A stretch of 64,000 nucleotides of DNA, taken from NCBI RefSeq assembly GCF_027706845.1, contig NZ_JAQGCZ010000006.1, positions 306,774-370,773 on the forward strand, given 5' to 3'. The stretch comes from Mycolicibacterium sp. BiH015. GTDB lineage: Bacteria; Actinomycetota; Actinomycetes; Mycobacteriales; Mycobacteriaceae. The number at the start of each line of letters is the position of its first letter. Position 1 is the stretch's first letter. Below, one piece after another: positions 34,194 to 42,146 of this stretch. The notes beneath the pieces are model-generated. The model was given only the letters and a program-made list of their open reading frames with translations, did no database searches and was not told the origin of the DNA. The translations under genes were made by a program, and so were the position numbers.

Positions 34194-35989
34194 GATGTCA
34201 CCTGTCCTCGACGCTCGGTGCAATCTTCACCATGATGCGCGCTCGCGTGGCCGTAGACATCACGCCAGGCGCGATCGATGAATGTCACGAGTCGATCGAT
34301 CGACGACGGACCGGTTCGGGTCCGCCACACCACGTGGCCGTCGGGCCTCACGACGACCGCTCCGTGGTCGCCCACCTCCAACAGAGCCTCAGCACGGGGG
34401 ACGCCGACGACGGCGAGCGGCACGGCGACGGGATGTTCTGCGAGGGCTTCCGTCCATTGCCGCGAGTCGGCGGTGAACAAGGTGAGTCCCGTGTGCCGGA
34501 TGGCGTCGTGGGTGGACCTCTCGACGCCGTCGTGCGACGGGATGATCACGTGCGGGAGGCGCGCCCCGGGATGCGTGGTCGGGTGATACAGCCCGACGTC
34601 TCCATCGGGGCAACGGCCTTCGGACTCATCGATCAACGCACTCTGGTAGGCGTAGCCGAACTCCAGGCCACTGGCGACAAAGTGTTCCTCCTGCCCCGGG
34701 ATGGCCTCGGCCATCGTCAGCCGCAACCGCGCGCTGCGGGCGCCGTGCCGCAGCAGGCGCCGCGTACGTGACGTCTGGGCGGCGACCAGGACATCCGCGA
34801 CCCGCCCGACCACGGCGTCGGGCAACCAGTCCAGCGGCAGCTTGCCGATGATCTCCGTCGCCCGGTGCAGCGACCGGTTGGTGATACCCATGGGCGCGGT
34901 GACGTGGTCGAGCGCGAAGTGGTTGTGCGTGCTCTGCCCGGCGAATCTCTCGATCACCGGCCGCCGCTCAATCTCGTAGGTGTCCAGGAGCGATTCCGGC
35001 GCGCCGTCGTGCAAGACCGCGGCGAGCTTCCACGCAAGGTTGTGGGCGTCCTGCACTCCGCTGTTGAGACCGAATCCGCCGGTGTGCGGAAACCGGTGGG
35101 CTGCATCGCCGATCAGCAGGAGCGGGCCTTGGCGGAATCGATCGGCGATCTGCTGGGTCATCGTCCACGTGCCGGTCGAGCGGATCTGATAATCGGCGGA
35201 GCCGATCACGTCGAGCAGGATCGCGTTCCAGTAGCGTCGGCTGTCGCGGGCGATCGGTTGTGCGGCATGCAGATACGGTGTCATCAGGATGTAGTCGTCG
35301 TCGGCGTGCGCGATCATCACGCCGCTGAAGCGTGGGTGGTAGATCCAGCTGAGTAGCGGCCTGCTCGCACCCTCCGGGTACAGGCCGGGGGCGTGGAAGA
35401 AGACACTGCCCATGTGGGCGAGCACGGGGCCTGTCATCGTGATTCCTGCGGTATCGCGCAGGGTGCTGTTCGCGCCGTCGGCGGCGATGACGAAACGTGG
35501 CACGACCGCGTCGTCCTCGCTGCCCTGCGAGCGCAGAAGCACTCTGCTGCCAAGAATTTCAGCCCGGTAGCCGCGGCGGAAGTCGACGAGGGGCTCGTTG
35601 TCGACCGCGTCCCACAGCTTCGGCATGAGCAGATGCTGACCGATGTGCGAGATGAGATGACGACTGTGCGAGCGGACTTCCGCGAGTCGGTCCGGTTGGG
35701 AGAGCAGATCGATCTCGCCGATCGGATCGGAGCGGACGTCGGTACACCAGCGGATGATGTTGACGGTGTCGATCGGCGGTGTGATCGTGTCGAGTGCGGT
35801 GCCCAGGTCCGGGGCAGCCTGATTCCAGATCTCCAACGTCCGGGCGTTGATGACATGCGCGGCCGGATGCAGGCGCGGGTCCTGACGCTCCTCGACGAGC
35901 ATGCTGGCGATGCCATAGCGGGCCAACAGCAGTGCCATGGTCGACCCCGCAGCGCCGGCTCCAACGATCACGATCGGTCTATCAGCCAT
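34190..35989 (-). CDS. FAD-dependent aromatic-type monooxygenase (MhpA/TfdB group)
   Basis: A 599-residue group A flavoprotein monooxygenase. The FAD motif VIVGAGAAGSTMALLLARYG begins at residue 7, LHPAAHVINARTLEIW is the usual substrate/FAD loop, and the second FAD motif is GPLLLIGDAAHRFPHTGGFGLNSGVQDAHNLAWKLA. A C-terminal thioredoxin-like domain (VGDHGAVVVRPDGHVVWRT) is seen in phenol hydroxylase relatives. It would add one oxygen to an aromatic substrate with NAD(P)H. It begins 3 bp after the VOC gene and overlaps the thiamine enzyme, in a tight operon. Confidence 0.92.
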   Translation of the reverse strand: MADRPIVIVGAGAAGSTMALLLARYGIASMLVEERQDPRLHPAAHVINARTLEIWNQAAPDLGTALDTITPPIDTVNIIRWCTDVRSDPIGEIDLLSQPDRLAEVRSHSRHLISHIGQHLLMPKLWDAVDNEPLVDFRRGYRAEILGSRVLLRSQGSEDDAVVPRFVIAADGANSTLRDTAGITMTGPVLAHMGSVFFHAPGLYPEGASRPLLSWIYHPRFSGVMIAHADDDYILMTPYLHAAQPIARDSRRYWNAILLDVIGSADYQIRSTGTWTMTQQIADRFRQGPLLLIGDAAHRFPHTGGFGLNSGVQDAHNLAWKLAAVLHDGAPESLLDTYEIERRPVIERFAGQSTHNHFALDHVTAPMGITNRSLHRATEIIGKLPLDWLPDAVVGRVADVLVAAQTSRTRRLLRHGARSARLRLTMAEAIPGQEEHFVASGLEFGYAYQSALIDESEGRCPDGDVGLYHPTTHPGARLPHVIIPSHDGVERSTHDAIRHTGLTLFTADSRQWTEALAEHPVAVPLAVVGVPRAEALLEVGDHGAVVVRPDGHVVWRTRTGPSSIDRLVTFIDRAWRDVYGHASAHHGEDCTERRGQVTS

Positions 35990-35992
35990 GTG

Positions 35993-36682
35993 TCACAGCG
36001 TCTTCCAGGTGAGAGTCCGCTTGTTGGACCGCTGCTTGGTGCCCGGGCGAGTGCCAGCTCCCCGAGCGAGAAGATGCTCGGTGTCGACGCCGGCGCGCAA
36101 CTGCTCGAGAAGGTAGTCGGGATCGATGTTGGTGCCGATCGGATTGTCGTCGAATTCGCGGCTGTTGAAGTAGTCCGCGGTCTGCTGCGCGGTAGGAAAG
36201 TTCTCGGTCTGGAACTCCAGCCGGATTCCCTCCGGATCCTCGTAGTAGAGGCTGGTCGTAGGTCCGTGGTTGATGGCCCACACCGGCTTTATGCCAACGC
36301 CTTTGAGGCGTTCGTAGGTCAGCAGGAGCTTCTCGACCGAGACGAACGTGAAGGCCAAGTGGTCGATGCCGTAGGTCTTCCTGCGCCACCGCGAGAGGGG
36401 AAACGCGTAGCGCACCGGCGGCGGGAGTTTGACTAGGGCCAGCCGATGGCTCTCGTGATCCCACGTGAGGAAGGCGATCTGGCTGTCTTCGTGGACCACG
36501 CGGGCACCGAAGACGTGGCCGTACCACTCGATCATCTCGGTACTGCGCGCCGTCTTGACGACCCAGTGTGCGATGAAGTCGGGTACCAGTCGATCCGGCA
36601 GATCGTCGAGATCCGGTGCCGTCGTGGTGGTGTCCTCATCGCCCTGGTCATTCGGTTGCAGCGGATGGGGTGTGGCGCTCAT
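35993..36682 (-). CDS. VOC-family (extradiol dioxygenase-like) protein
   Basis: A 229-residue protein with one clear vicinal-oxygen-chelate module: IAHWVVKTARSTEMIEWYGHVFGARVV, then GIDHLAFTF, then YYEDPEGIRLEFQTENF. His in IAHW, His in DHLAF and Glu in RLEF are the likely metal ligands, as in ring-cleavage dioxygenases. It starts with an acidic, disordered stretch. Its place between a hydroxylase and a FAH-type hydrolase suggests cleavage of a catechol-like ring, but glyoxalase-like roles cannot be excluded. The start is 14 bp beyond the FAH stop. Confidence 0.85.
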   Translation of the reverse strand: MSATPHPLQPNDQGDEDTTTTAPDLDDLPDRLVPDFIAHWVVKTARSTEMIEWYGHVFGARVVHEDSQIAFLTWDHESHRLALVKLPPPVRYAFPLSRWRRKTYGIDHLAFTFVSVEKLLLTYERLKGVGIKPVWAINHGPTTSLYYEDPEGIRLEFQTENFPTAQQTADYFNSREFDDNPIGTNIDPDYLLEQLRAGVDTEHLLARGAGTRPGTKQRSNKRTLTWKTL

Positions 36683-36696
36683 GGATGCGAATCCCT

Positions 36697-37650
36697 TCAG
36701 CGGTCGGTGATGGTGGTGCGCTGTGTGCCCAGGTCGAGTGTTCCGGCGGCGTTGCGGATCGACGCCGTCACGACGTCACCGGGACGCAGATAGGGCTTGC
36801 GCTGGTTCATCTTCACGAAGGCCGCCCACAGTTTGTGTTCGGGCAGCAGCGCCGTGGCGAGCCGGCGGACCACGGCGGGTGGCGATCCCGCGACGATGCC
36901 GTGCGGTGTGCCAGTCAACAGGACGTCACCAGGATCGGAGTTGCAGAATTCGCTCATCTCCGTGAGTGTTTCGGCCGGCTTGTAGAGCATGTTCGCGGTG
37001 TTGTCGCTTTGTCGCAGTGACCCGTTGACCTCCAGTCGCAGCTCCAGATCGTTGAGCAACGGGAAATCGTCGGGCTCGAGGACCGCTAGCACCGGCCCTA
37101 GCGGACAGAATCCGCGATAGCTCTTGCCTTTCAGGAATTGTCCTTGCGGCAGCTGGACGTCACGGGCCGAGAGGTCGTTGGCGATGGTCACGCCGAAGAC
37201 GTACTCGGGCAGGTTCTCGGCGGTGACCGTGACGGGCGCGTCGACTTTGGCGCGCAGCACCAGCGCGAGTTCGATCTCGTAGTCGAGAAGTGTGACGTGC
37301 GCCGGGCGGGTGACCGGGTCGCACGGTCCGGTGACGGCCGCATCGGTCTTGTCGAAGAACAAGTTGAATTCGCGTGCGTCCGGGTCCATTCCGGATTCGA
37401 TGGCGTGCTGGCGGTAGTTGGCGCCCTGGCACATCACCCGGCACGGAACGGTGACGGGGGAGAGTACATCGACGTCGGCCAGCCCGATGTCCCCAGGGTG
37501 CGCTGCGGCTGAGGTCCAGTCGGGCCGGCCGCGGTCGATCAGGTCCGCGGTGCGCGGATAGTCTCCGCTCAGGGGCGCGATGCGCTCACCGGTGAGGACG
37601 CCCCACGATGCGCGTTCGTTGCGCGCGTATCGAACGAGGTGGACGACCAT
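36697..37650 (-). CDS. Fumarylacetoacetate hydrolase family protein
   Basis: A 317-residue FAH-fold enzyme. The metal-binding region reads LLDYEIELALVLRAK (Glu-x-Glu), followed by GVTIANDLSARDVQ and KGKSYRGFCPLGP, with GDVLLTGTPHGIVAG further on. FAH-family proteins hydrolyse C-C bonds of dioxo acids, or act as hydratases/decarboxylases in meta-cleavage routes. It is the first gene of the four-gene leftward operon and would take the ring-opened product of the VOC enzyme. Upstream are two AGTCCAAG octamers and an 8-bp-stem palindrome. Confidence 0.92.
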   Translation of the reverse strand: MVVHLVRYARNERASWGVLTGERIAPLSGDYPRTADLIDRGRPDWTSAAAHPGDIGLADVDVLSPVTVPCRVMCQGANYRQHAIESGMDPDAREFNLFFDKTDAAVTGPCDPVTRPAHVTLLDYEIELALVLRAKVDAPVTVTAENLPEYVFGVTIANDLSARDVQLPQGQFLKGKSYRGFCPLGPVLAVLEPDDFPLLNDLELRLEVNGSLRQSDNTANMLYKPAETLTEMSEFCNSDPGDVLLTGTPHGIVAGSPPAVVRRLATALLPEHKLWAAFVKMNQRKPYLRPGDVVTASIRNAAGTLDLGTQRTTITDR

Positions 37651-37666
37651 CGACGACTCCCGATCT

Positions 37667-37684
37667 GCCGGTCGCTCGACCGGC
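37667..37684. promoter_or_regulatory. Perfect palindrome upstream of the FAH operon
   Basis: GCCGGTCG-CT-CGACCGGC, an 8-bp perfect stem with a 2-base loop, lies 16 bp before the FAH start codon and 77 bp past the PucR stop. It may be an operator, a leader hairpin, or the end of the PucR transcript. Confidence 0.4.
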
Positions 37685-37730
37685 TCAACGCCAAGTCAAC
37701 AGCGAGGCAGACCTCTGGCACCTGGCCTCG

Positions 37731-37770
37731 AGTCCAAGATCGAACCGCCCGCGTCAGACCTCAGTCCAAG
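37731..37770. promoter_or_regulatory. Paired AGTCCAAG octamers, candidate PucR sites
   Basis: AGTCCAAG occurs at 37731-37738 and 37763-37770 in the same orientation, 32 bp apart (about three helical turns), in front of the FAH operon. The same octamer is the right half of a perfect dyad upstream of the nearby P450 gene (40401-40418). The adjacent PucR regulator is the likely binder; this is inference from position and recurrence. Confidence 0.45.
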
Positions 37771-39083
37771 GTGTGCGATGCCGGTCCCAGCAGCACGTCA
37801 CCGAGCTCGTCCACGAGGGCAAGCGCTGCATGCAGCTGCAGGCGGCGAACCGTCGCGGGCCGGCCGCGCAGCTGCTCGGCGCGTTGGACGCGGTAGGCGA
37901 CGGTGTTCCTGGCGACCTGCAGATGGGCCGCGGTGCCGGCAAGGCTTCTGTCCCGGTCGAGGTAGCACTTGAGGGTGTCACGTACGGTTCTGACTGCCTC
38001 GGCTCTGCCCGCGAGGTCCCCTAGTTCGCGCGCGACGAACTCCCGGGCGGCGGCCAGGTCGGTGCTGAGCATCGCCACAATGTCCAAGTCCTCATACCGG
38101 TATACGCGGGCCTGACGCGTCGACATCGAGCCGAGCCTGGCCACTTCGGCTGCGCGTTGGTGGGTTTGGCGGAAGCCGTCTGTTCTGGCGCCCGCTGTCC
38201 CGATCGCGAGACGAATGCCCGGCGGCGGGGAAGCCAGGGGCGTCACGGCGTCGGGGGGCGTCGTCGTCCGCGAACCCCAGGCCCACACCCGCTGTGCACC
38301 GACGGGAAGGACGAGCGTCGACGCGCACCCTGCCGCGGCGAGCGTCTCCGCCGCAACAGCCCTCAGCTGCGCCGGTTCTGCGGGCTCCGCCGGCCCGGTC
38401 CAGACGATGATCCCGAGGTGCCAGCGGTTCAGGTCGTAGCCGAGCACCCGAACGGCCCGGTCGGTGGGCACCGGGTTTCCCGCCAGCACGTCCTCCACGA
38501 TCTGCATGCGGAGCGCCACTGAACTCGCCAACCATTCCTCGTGGGCGCGCGTGTACTCCTCGGCCATGCGGGTGGTGAGGACGTCGACGATGCCGAACAG
38601 CACCTCGTTGATGCGCCGCATCTCGGAGAACCGCTCCGCCTCCGGCACGAGACGTTCGGCCGCGTCGAGCAAGAACGCGACCGCTGTGGAGTGCGCGAGA
38701 TGGATGCTCCGCAGCATGTGTTCGATGCCGATGCCGCGCGCGACCACTTCCATTGGGCCCGCGAGGATCTCGGGCATCTTCGCGAACGCCACGTCATCGT
38801 CGAGGGCGACCAGGGACAACGCACCCAGCGCGACAGCTTCGCACCCCCTGGCGACCTCCTCTGCGACGACAGCCACTGCCAGCTCGGGTATTGCGGCGGT
38901 GACGCGCGACGCCATTAACGCACCCAGTTCGACGGCCCAGCCGGCTGGGCCGGGGCCCAGCGCCTCGGCGAGCTGCTTAGCTCGTTCCGGCAGTGCGGAG
39001 GTGTCCGGAAACGCTTGCGGCGCTTGCGGTTCGAGGGCGGCAAACCAAGGCTTGATTCGCGACGGCGGGTCTGCGCTAACCAA
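37761..39083 (-). CDS. PucR/CdaR-type transcriptional regulator
   Basis: The C-terminal 60 residues are the PucR helix-turn-helix: VRDTLKCYLDRDRSLAGTAAHLQVARNTVAYRVQRAEQL. Before it lies a GGDEF-like region (RWHLGIIVWTG... and YRYEDLDIVAML), and the N-terminal half is a helical sensing domain (IPELAVAVVAEEVARGCEAVALG). The start is uncertain: TTG 39083, overlapping the P450 stop by 8 nt, gives 440 residues; GTG 39197 is the longer alternative. PucR regulators usually activate catabolic genes in response to the substrate. It is probably co-transcribed with the P450 and controls the FAH operon downstream. Confidence 0.85.
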   Translation of the reverse strand: MVSADPPSRIKPWFAALEPQAPQAFPDTSALPERAKQLAEALGPGPAGWAVELGALMASRVTAAIPELAVAVVAEEVARGCEAVALGALSLVALDDDVAFAKMPEILAGPMEVVARGIGIEHMLRSIHLAHSTAVAFLLDAAERLVPEAERFSEMRRINEVLFGIVDVLTTRMAEEYTRAHEEWLASSVALRMQIVEDVLAGNPVPTDRAVRVLGYDLNRWHLGIIVWTGPAEPAEPAQLRAVAAETLAAAGCASTLVLPVGAQRVWAWGSRTTTPPDAVTPLASPPPGIRLAIGTAGARTDGFRQTHQRAAEVARLGSMSTRQARVYRYEDLDIVAMLSTDLAAAREFVARELGDLAGRAEAVRTVRDTLKCYLDRDRSLAGTAAHLQVARNTVAYRVQRAEQLRGRPATVRRLQLHAALALVDELGDVLLGPASHTLD

Positions 39084-40368
39084 GGTCGACCGGCAGGGTC
39101 GCCCATCCACGCAGGACGCGGGTGTCCCGTCGACGGCCGCCAGCGGCCAGGGTTGGGTCCGGGTAGCGATCGAAGAACGTGCGTAGGCCGACCGCACCCT
39201 CCGATCTGGCGAGTGCCGCGCCCAGACAGAAGTGTCGACCCCCAGAGAACGACAGGTGCCGTCCGGCGTTGTCGCGGGTCACGTCGAAGGCGTGGGGGTT
39301 GGGGAAGACGTCGGGGTCACGGTTGGCGCCGGCCAGATACAGCACGACCGAGTCGCCCGCCCGCATCGTGTGCCCCGCAACGGTGGTGTCCGTGGCAGCA
39401 ATGCGCGCCGTGAGCTGCACTGGCGATTCGAGCCGCAGAATCTCCTCGACCGCGTTGGGCCACAGGTCGGGTTGTTGGCGCAGCAGCTCCAGCTGATCAG
39501 GGTGGCGGAGCAACAGCTCGATCCCGTTACCGAGCAGGTTCACCGTGGTCTCGAAACCCGCGGCCAGCACCAGACCTGCCGTGGCGAGCAGCTCGGAGTC
39601 GTTAAGCCGGGTGCCCTCGTCGTTGGCCTCGATCAGCTGGCTCATCAGATCGTCTCCCGGCGAGGCCCTCAACTCCCGAATGTGCTGTGTCAACCATTTC
39701 GTGAAGCTGTGAAGACCCTCCTCGACGCGAACGAACTGGGGCCAGGACAATCCGATGTCCAGGCTCGGGGCCGCGAGCTCGCCGTACTGCAGGATCTTGG
39801 GCCGGTCATGTTCGGGCACTCCGAGGATGTCGCCGATCACCGTCACCGGCAGCTGCGAGCAGTATCGCTCGACGATGTCCACGCCGCCGGATTCGCCGTC
39901 GAGATCTTTGATCAGCTCGGCCGCTGTCGACTCGATGCGCTCCTGCAGCGCCGCCACCGCCCGAGCGGTGAAGACCGAGGAGACAGTCTTGCGGTAGCGG
40001 GTGTGGTCAGGCGGCTCCACTGACAGCAGCGACGGTGGCAGGAGCGGATGCATGCGGTCGCGGGAGCGCAAGCGTTCCTCGATCCGGCCGAGGAAGGACG
40101 GCAGGGAGTTGCCGCTCGTCGTCACGGCGAAATCGTCGGAGCGCAGTACCTGATGTACCACGGCGTGATCGGCTGTGAGCCAGGCCGCGCGGGCGCGGGC
40201 GAGCCTCCCGTGGCTTCGGATCTCGTCGGAGAACTCGCCGGGGTTGGCGCGGGCGGCGGGATCGGCGATCAGCCGGCCCTGCAGATCGCCTCGGCGGGCC
40301 CCGACCGTGGTGAGTACGCGGATCACGCCGTGCAAAGTCAACCAGTGCAGGCGCTGCCGAACGGTCAT
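39076..40368 (-). CDS. Cytochrome P450
   Basis: A 430-residue P450 starting at ATG 40368. The I-helix has AAGFETT (269-275), the K-helix EILR (309-312) and the heme loop FSGGRHFCLGAALAR with Cys381. The N-terminal half has the typical HxxxR (DHTRYRK) and soluble bacterial layout without a membrane anchor. It is not CYP130-like and I cannot assign a family number. It needs a ferredoxin and reductase, none of which is nearby. It overlaps the likely PucR start and is preceded by the CTTGGA-N6-TCCAAG dyad, suggesting pathway control. Confidence 0.92.
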   Translation of the reverse strand: MTVRQRLHWLTLHGVIRVLTTVGARRGDLQGRLIADPAARANPGEFSDEIRSHGRLARARAAWLTADHAVVHQVLRSDDFAVTTSGNSLPSFLGRIEERLRSRDRMHPLLPPSLLSVEPPDHTRYRKTVSSVFTARAVAALQERIESTAAELIKDLDGESGGVDIVERYCSQLPVTVIGDILGVPEHDRPKILQYGELAAPSLDIGLSWPQFVRVEEGLHSFTKWLTQHIRELRASPGDDLMSQLIEANDEGTRLNDSELLATAGLVLAAGFETTVNLLGNGIELLLRHPDQLELLRQQPDLWPNAVEEILRLESPVQLTARIAATDTTVAGHTMRAGDSVVLYLAGANRDPDVFPNPHAFDVTRDNAGRHLSFSGGRHFCLGAALARSEGAVGLRTFFDRYPDPTLAAGGRRRDTRVLRGWATLPVDLG

Positions 40369-40400
40369 GCCGCCAGAGTAAAGGCAACGGTCGCCAACTA

Positions 40401-40418
40401 CTTGGATCACAGTCCAAG
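40401..40418. promoter_or_regulatory. CTTGGA-N6-TCCAAG dyad upstream of the P450
   Basis: A perfect 6-6-6 inverted repeat, CTTGGA-TCACAG-TCCAAG, 33 bp upstream of the P450 start codon and between it and the TetR stop. Its right half AGTCCAAG recurs twice before the FAH operon, linking the two promoters. Confidence 0.5.
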
Positions 40419-40453
40419 AGAAGCCCCCAGGGGATGGCTCTCGAACCAAGACG

Positions 40454-41173
40454 TCAGGCGGCCGACACCGTGAGGTGGAGGCGATAGACGATCCGCAGTG
40501 CTTGCGCGGGCTCGCCGCCGTCGAACACCGCGGCATGGATTCCCCGCATCGCGCCGGTGAGAGCGTGAGCTGCTGCGGGCACATCGGTGTCAGGGTCGAT
40601 CGCCGCACATGCAGCGCAGCGGGCCAGAAGCCGCTCGATGCCGTGTTCGAAGCTATCGTGCCACCGCTGAGAAAAGCTTTCTGAGCGCGGAACTCCGAGG
40701 TCGCGGAACAGGACGTGCGCCGACGGGGTGGCGTAGATCGCTTCGGCGGACAGGCCTAGGAAGATGCTCAACTGCAGCAGCGGGTCGTCCGGCCACTGGG
40801 CACGCCGGAACTGGTGCTGCATGGCGTCGACGAGGACCATGGCCGCGTTGTCGATCGCTGCTCGGAACAGTTCGCGCTTGCTCTCGAAGTGATGAAAGGC
40901 CGTCCGCAGCGCGACACCGGAGTGCCGGGCAACGTCCTCGACAGTGATCTGGCTGTAGTCCTGATCGCGGAGAAGCTCCTGAGTGGCGACCATCAGGCGC
41001 AGGTCCGTGGGGGCGGAATCGGTGCCGCGGGCGGAGGCGGCGTTGATCCATCGGTGCACGGTGGACGGGTGTACGCCGATCTCTTCTGCAACGGCCGTCA
41101 CCGGGTGTCCGCTGAGCACTCGTTCGACAGCCGCCTGCCGCGCGGCGATTCCGCGAATTGACCTACCGGCCAT
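40454..41173 (-). CDS. TetR-family regulator with an extra N-terminal helix-turn-helix
   Basis: A 239-residue protein. Residues 10-50 (ARQAAVERVLSGHPVTAVAEEIGVHPSTVHRWI) form a homeodomain-like helix-turn-helix of the kind found in transposases and Sigma-70-like proteins. It is followed by a full TetR DNA-binding domain at about 55-105 (MVATQELLRDQDYSQITVEDVARHSGVALRTAFHHFESKRELF) and a TetR C-terminal ligand domain. Two DNA-binding modules in one TetR are unusual. The start ATG 41173 is the only one that keeps both. It is divergent from the second SDR/NmrA operon, with a cluster of TGCA dyads between. Confidence 0.9.
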   Translation of the reverse strand: MAGRSIRGIAARQAAVERVLSGHPVTAVAEEIGVHPSTVHRWINAASARGTDSAPTDLRLMVATQELLRDQDYSQITVEDVARHSGVALRTAFHHFESKRELFRAAIDNAAMVLVDAMQHQFRRAQWPDDPLLQLSIFLGLSAEAIYATPSAHVLFRDLGVPRSESFSQRWHDSFEHGIERLLARCAACAAIDPDTDVPAAAHALTGAMRGIHAAVFDGGEPAQALRIVYRLHLTVSAA

Positions 41174-41199
41174 CCGACGATGGTACGACCAGGACTTCT

Positions 41200-41225
41200 T
41201 GCATTAATTGCATTTGAAGTGCAAT
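41200..41225. promoter_or_regulatory. Cluster of TGCA dyads in the TetR/SDR divergent promoter
   Basis: ATTGCA-TTTGAAG-TGCAAT (41207-41225) is a perfect 6-7-6 inverted repeat. It overlaps TGCATTAATTGCA (41200-41212), so three TGCA half-sites fall about 10 bp apart on one face of the helix. This is the likely operator of the double-HTH TetR regulator. Confidence 0.5.
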
Positions 41226-41295
41226 AGTCGCATTGATGGGCATTTGCCCTGCGGGGCAGTCCCATCGGGCTGCCGGTTTGCAAGGGAGGCGCACG

Positions 41296-42090
41296 GTGAG
41301 CAACGACGACCGGACGGCCCGCGCGCTGGTGACGGGCGCCAGCTCCGGAATCGGGGAGGCATTTGCCAAGGCGCTCGCCGCGCGCGGTTGTGACCTGGTG
41401 CTGGTGGCCCGCCGCCGGGATCGGCTCGACGACTTGGCGGAACAACTGGAGCGCGCATACGGAATCGACTGCACCACGGTTTCTTTGGATCTCTCGGAGC
41501 CGGATCCAGGGGCCCGGCTGCGGGCACTCGTCGACGGTGACATCGACCTACTGATCAACAGCGCCGGGTTCGCCACCCAAGGGCCCTTCATCGAGGGCGA
41601 CGCGCACGACTTCGCCCGCGTTCTGGCCGTCGACGTCGGAGCGGTCGTGGATCTGTGCCGGGCGTTCCTGCCGGAGATGGTTCGGCGACGTCGCGGAGCC
41701 ATCATGAACGTGTCCAGCACGACGGCGTATCAACCAGTTCCGAGTTTGGCGGTCTACGCTGCGGCCAAAGCGTTCGTACTCAGTTTCAGTCAGTCCCTGT
41801 GGTATGAAACCCGACAACACGGCGTTACGGTGTTCTCTTTCGCGCCAGGTCCGACGCACACCGAGTTCTTCGACGTCATCGGTGACAACGCCACTGCCGT
41901 CGGCCGCATGCAGTCCGCTGACCAGGTCGCGGCAGCCGGCCTGCGAGCGCTCGACCGGCGATTTACGCCGCCCTCCGCGGTCTCGGGAGTCAGCAACACG
42001 ATCACCGCGGCACTGGCGCGGCTCGTCCCACGTCGGGTGCTGATGCCGGCGCTCGCCCGATCCCTGCGACCTGTCGACACCAAACGTTGA
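41296..42090 (+). CDS. Short-chain dehydrogenase/reductase (copy 2 of the paralogous pair)
   Basis: A 264-residue classical SDR from GTG 41296 with GGGAGG before it; the frame is open to 41233 but the paralogue aligns from this start. TGASSGIG, NSAG, VSSTTAY and YAAAK are intact, and ARRRDR suggests NADP(H). It is a close paralogue of the SDR at 25462-26250 and both end in the same basic C-terminal helices (PRRVLMPALARSLRP). It is first in a rightward pair with the NmrA-type gene 56 bp downstream, the reverse of copy 1. Likely control is by the divergent TetR. Confidence 0.93.
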   Translation: MSNDDRTARALVTGASSGIGEAFAKALAARGCDLVLVARRRDRLDDLAEQLERAYGIDCTTVSLDLSEPDPGARLRALVDGDIDLLINSAGFATQGPFIEGDAHDFARVLAVDVGAVVDLCRAFLPEMVRRRRGAIMNVSSTTAYQPVPSLAVYAAAKAFVLSFSQSLWYETRQHGVTVFSFAPGPTHTEFFDVIGDNATAVGRMQSADQVAAAGLRALDRRFTPPSAVSGVSNTITAALARLVPRRVLMPALARSLRPVDTKR

Positions 42091-42146
42091 TTTAGCGCGT
42101 AACTCGTTGCGCAACAGCCGTTTCCATCTCAAGATAGGAGCTCACC

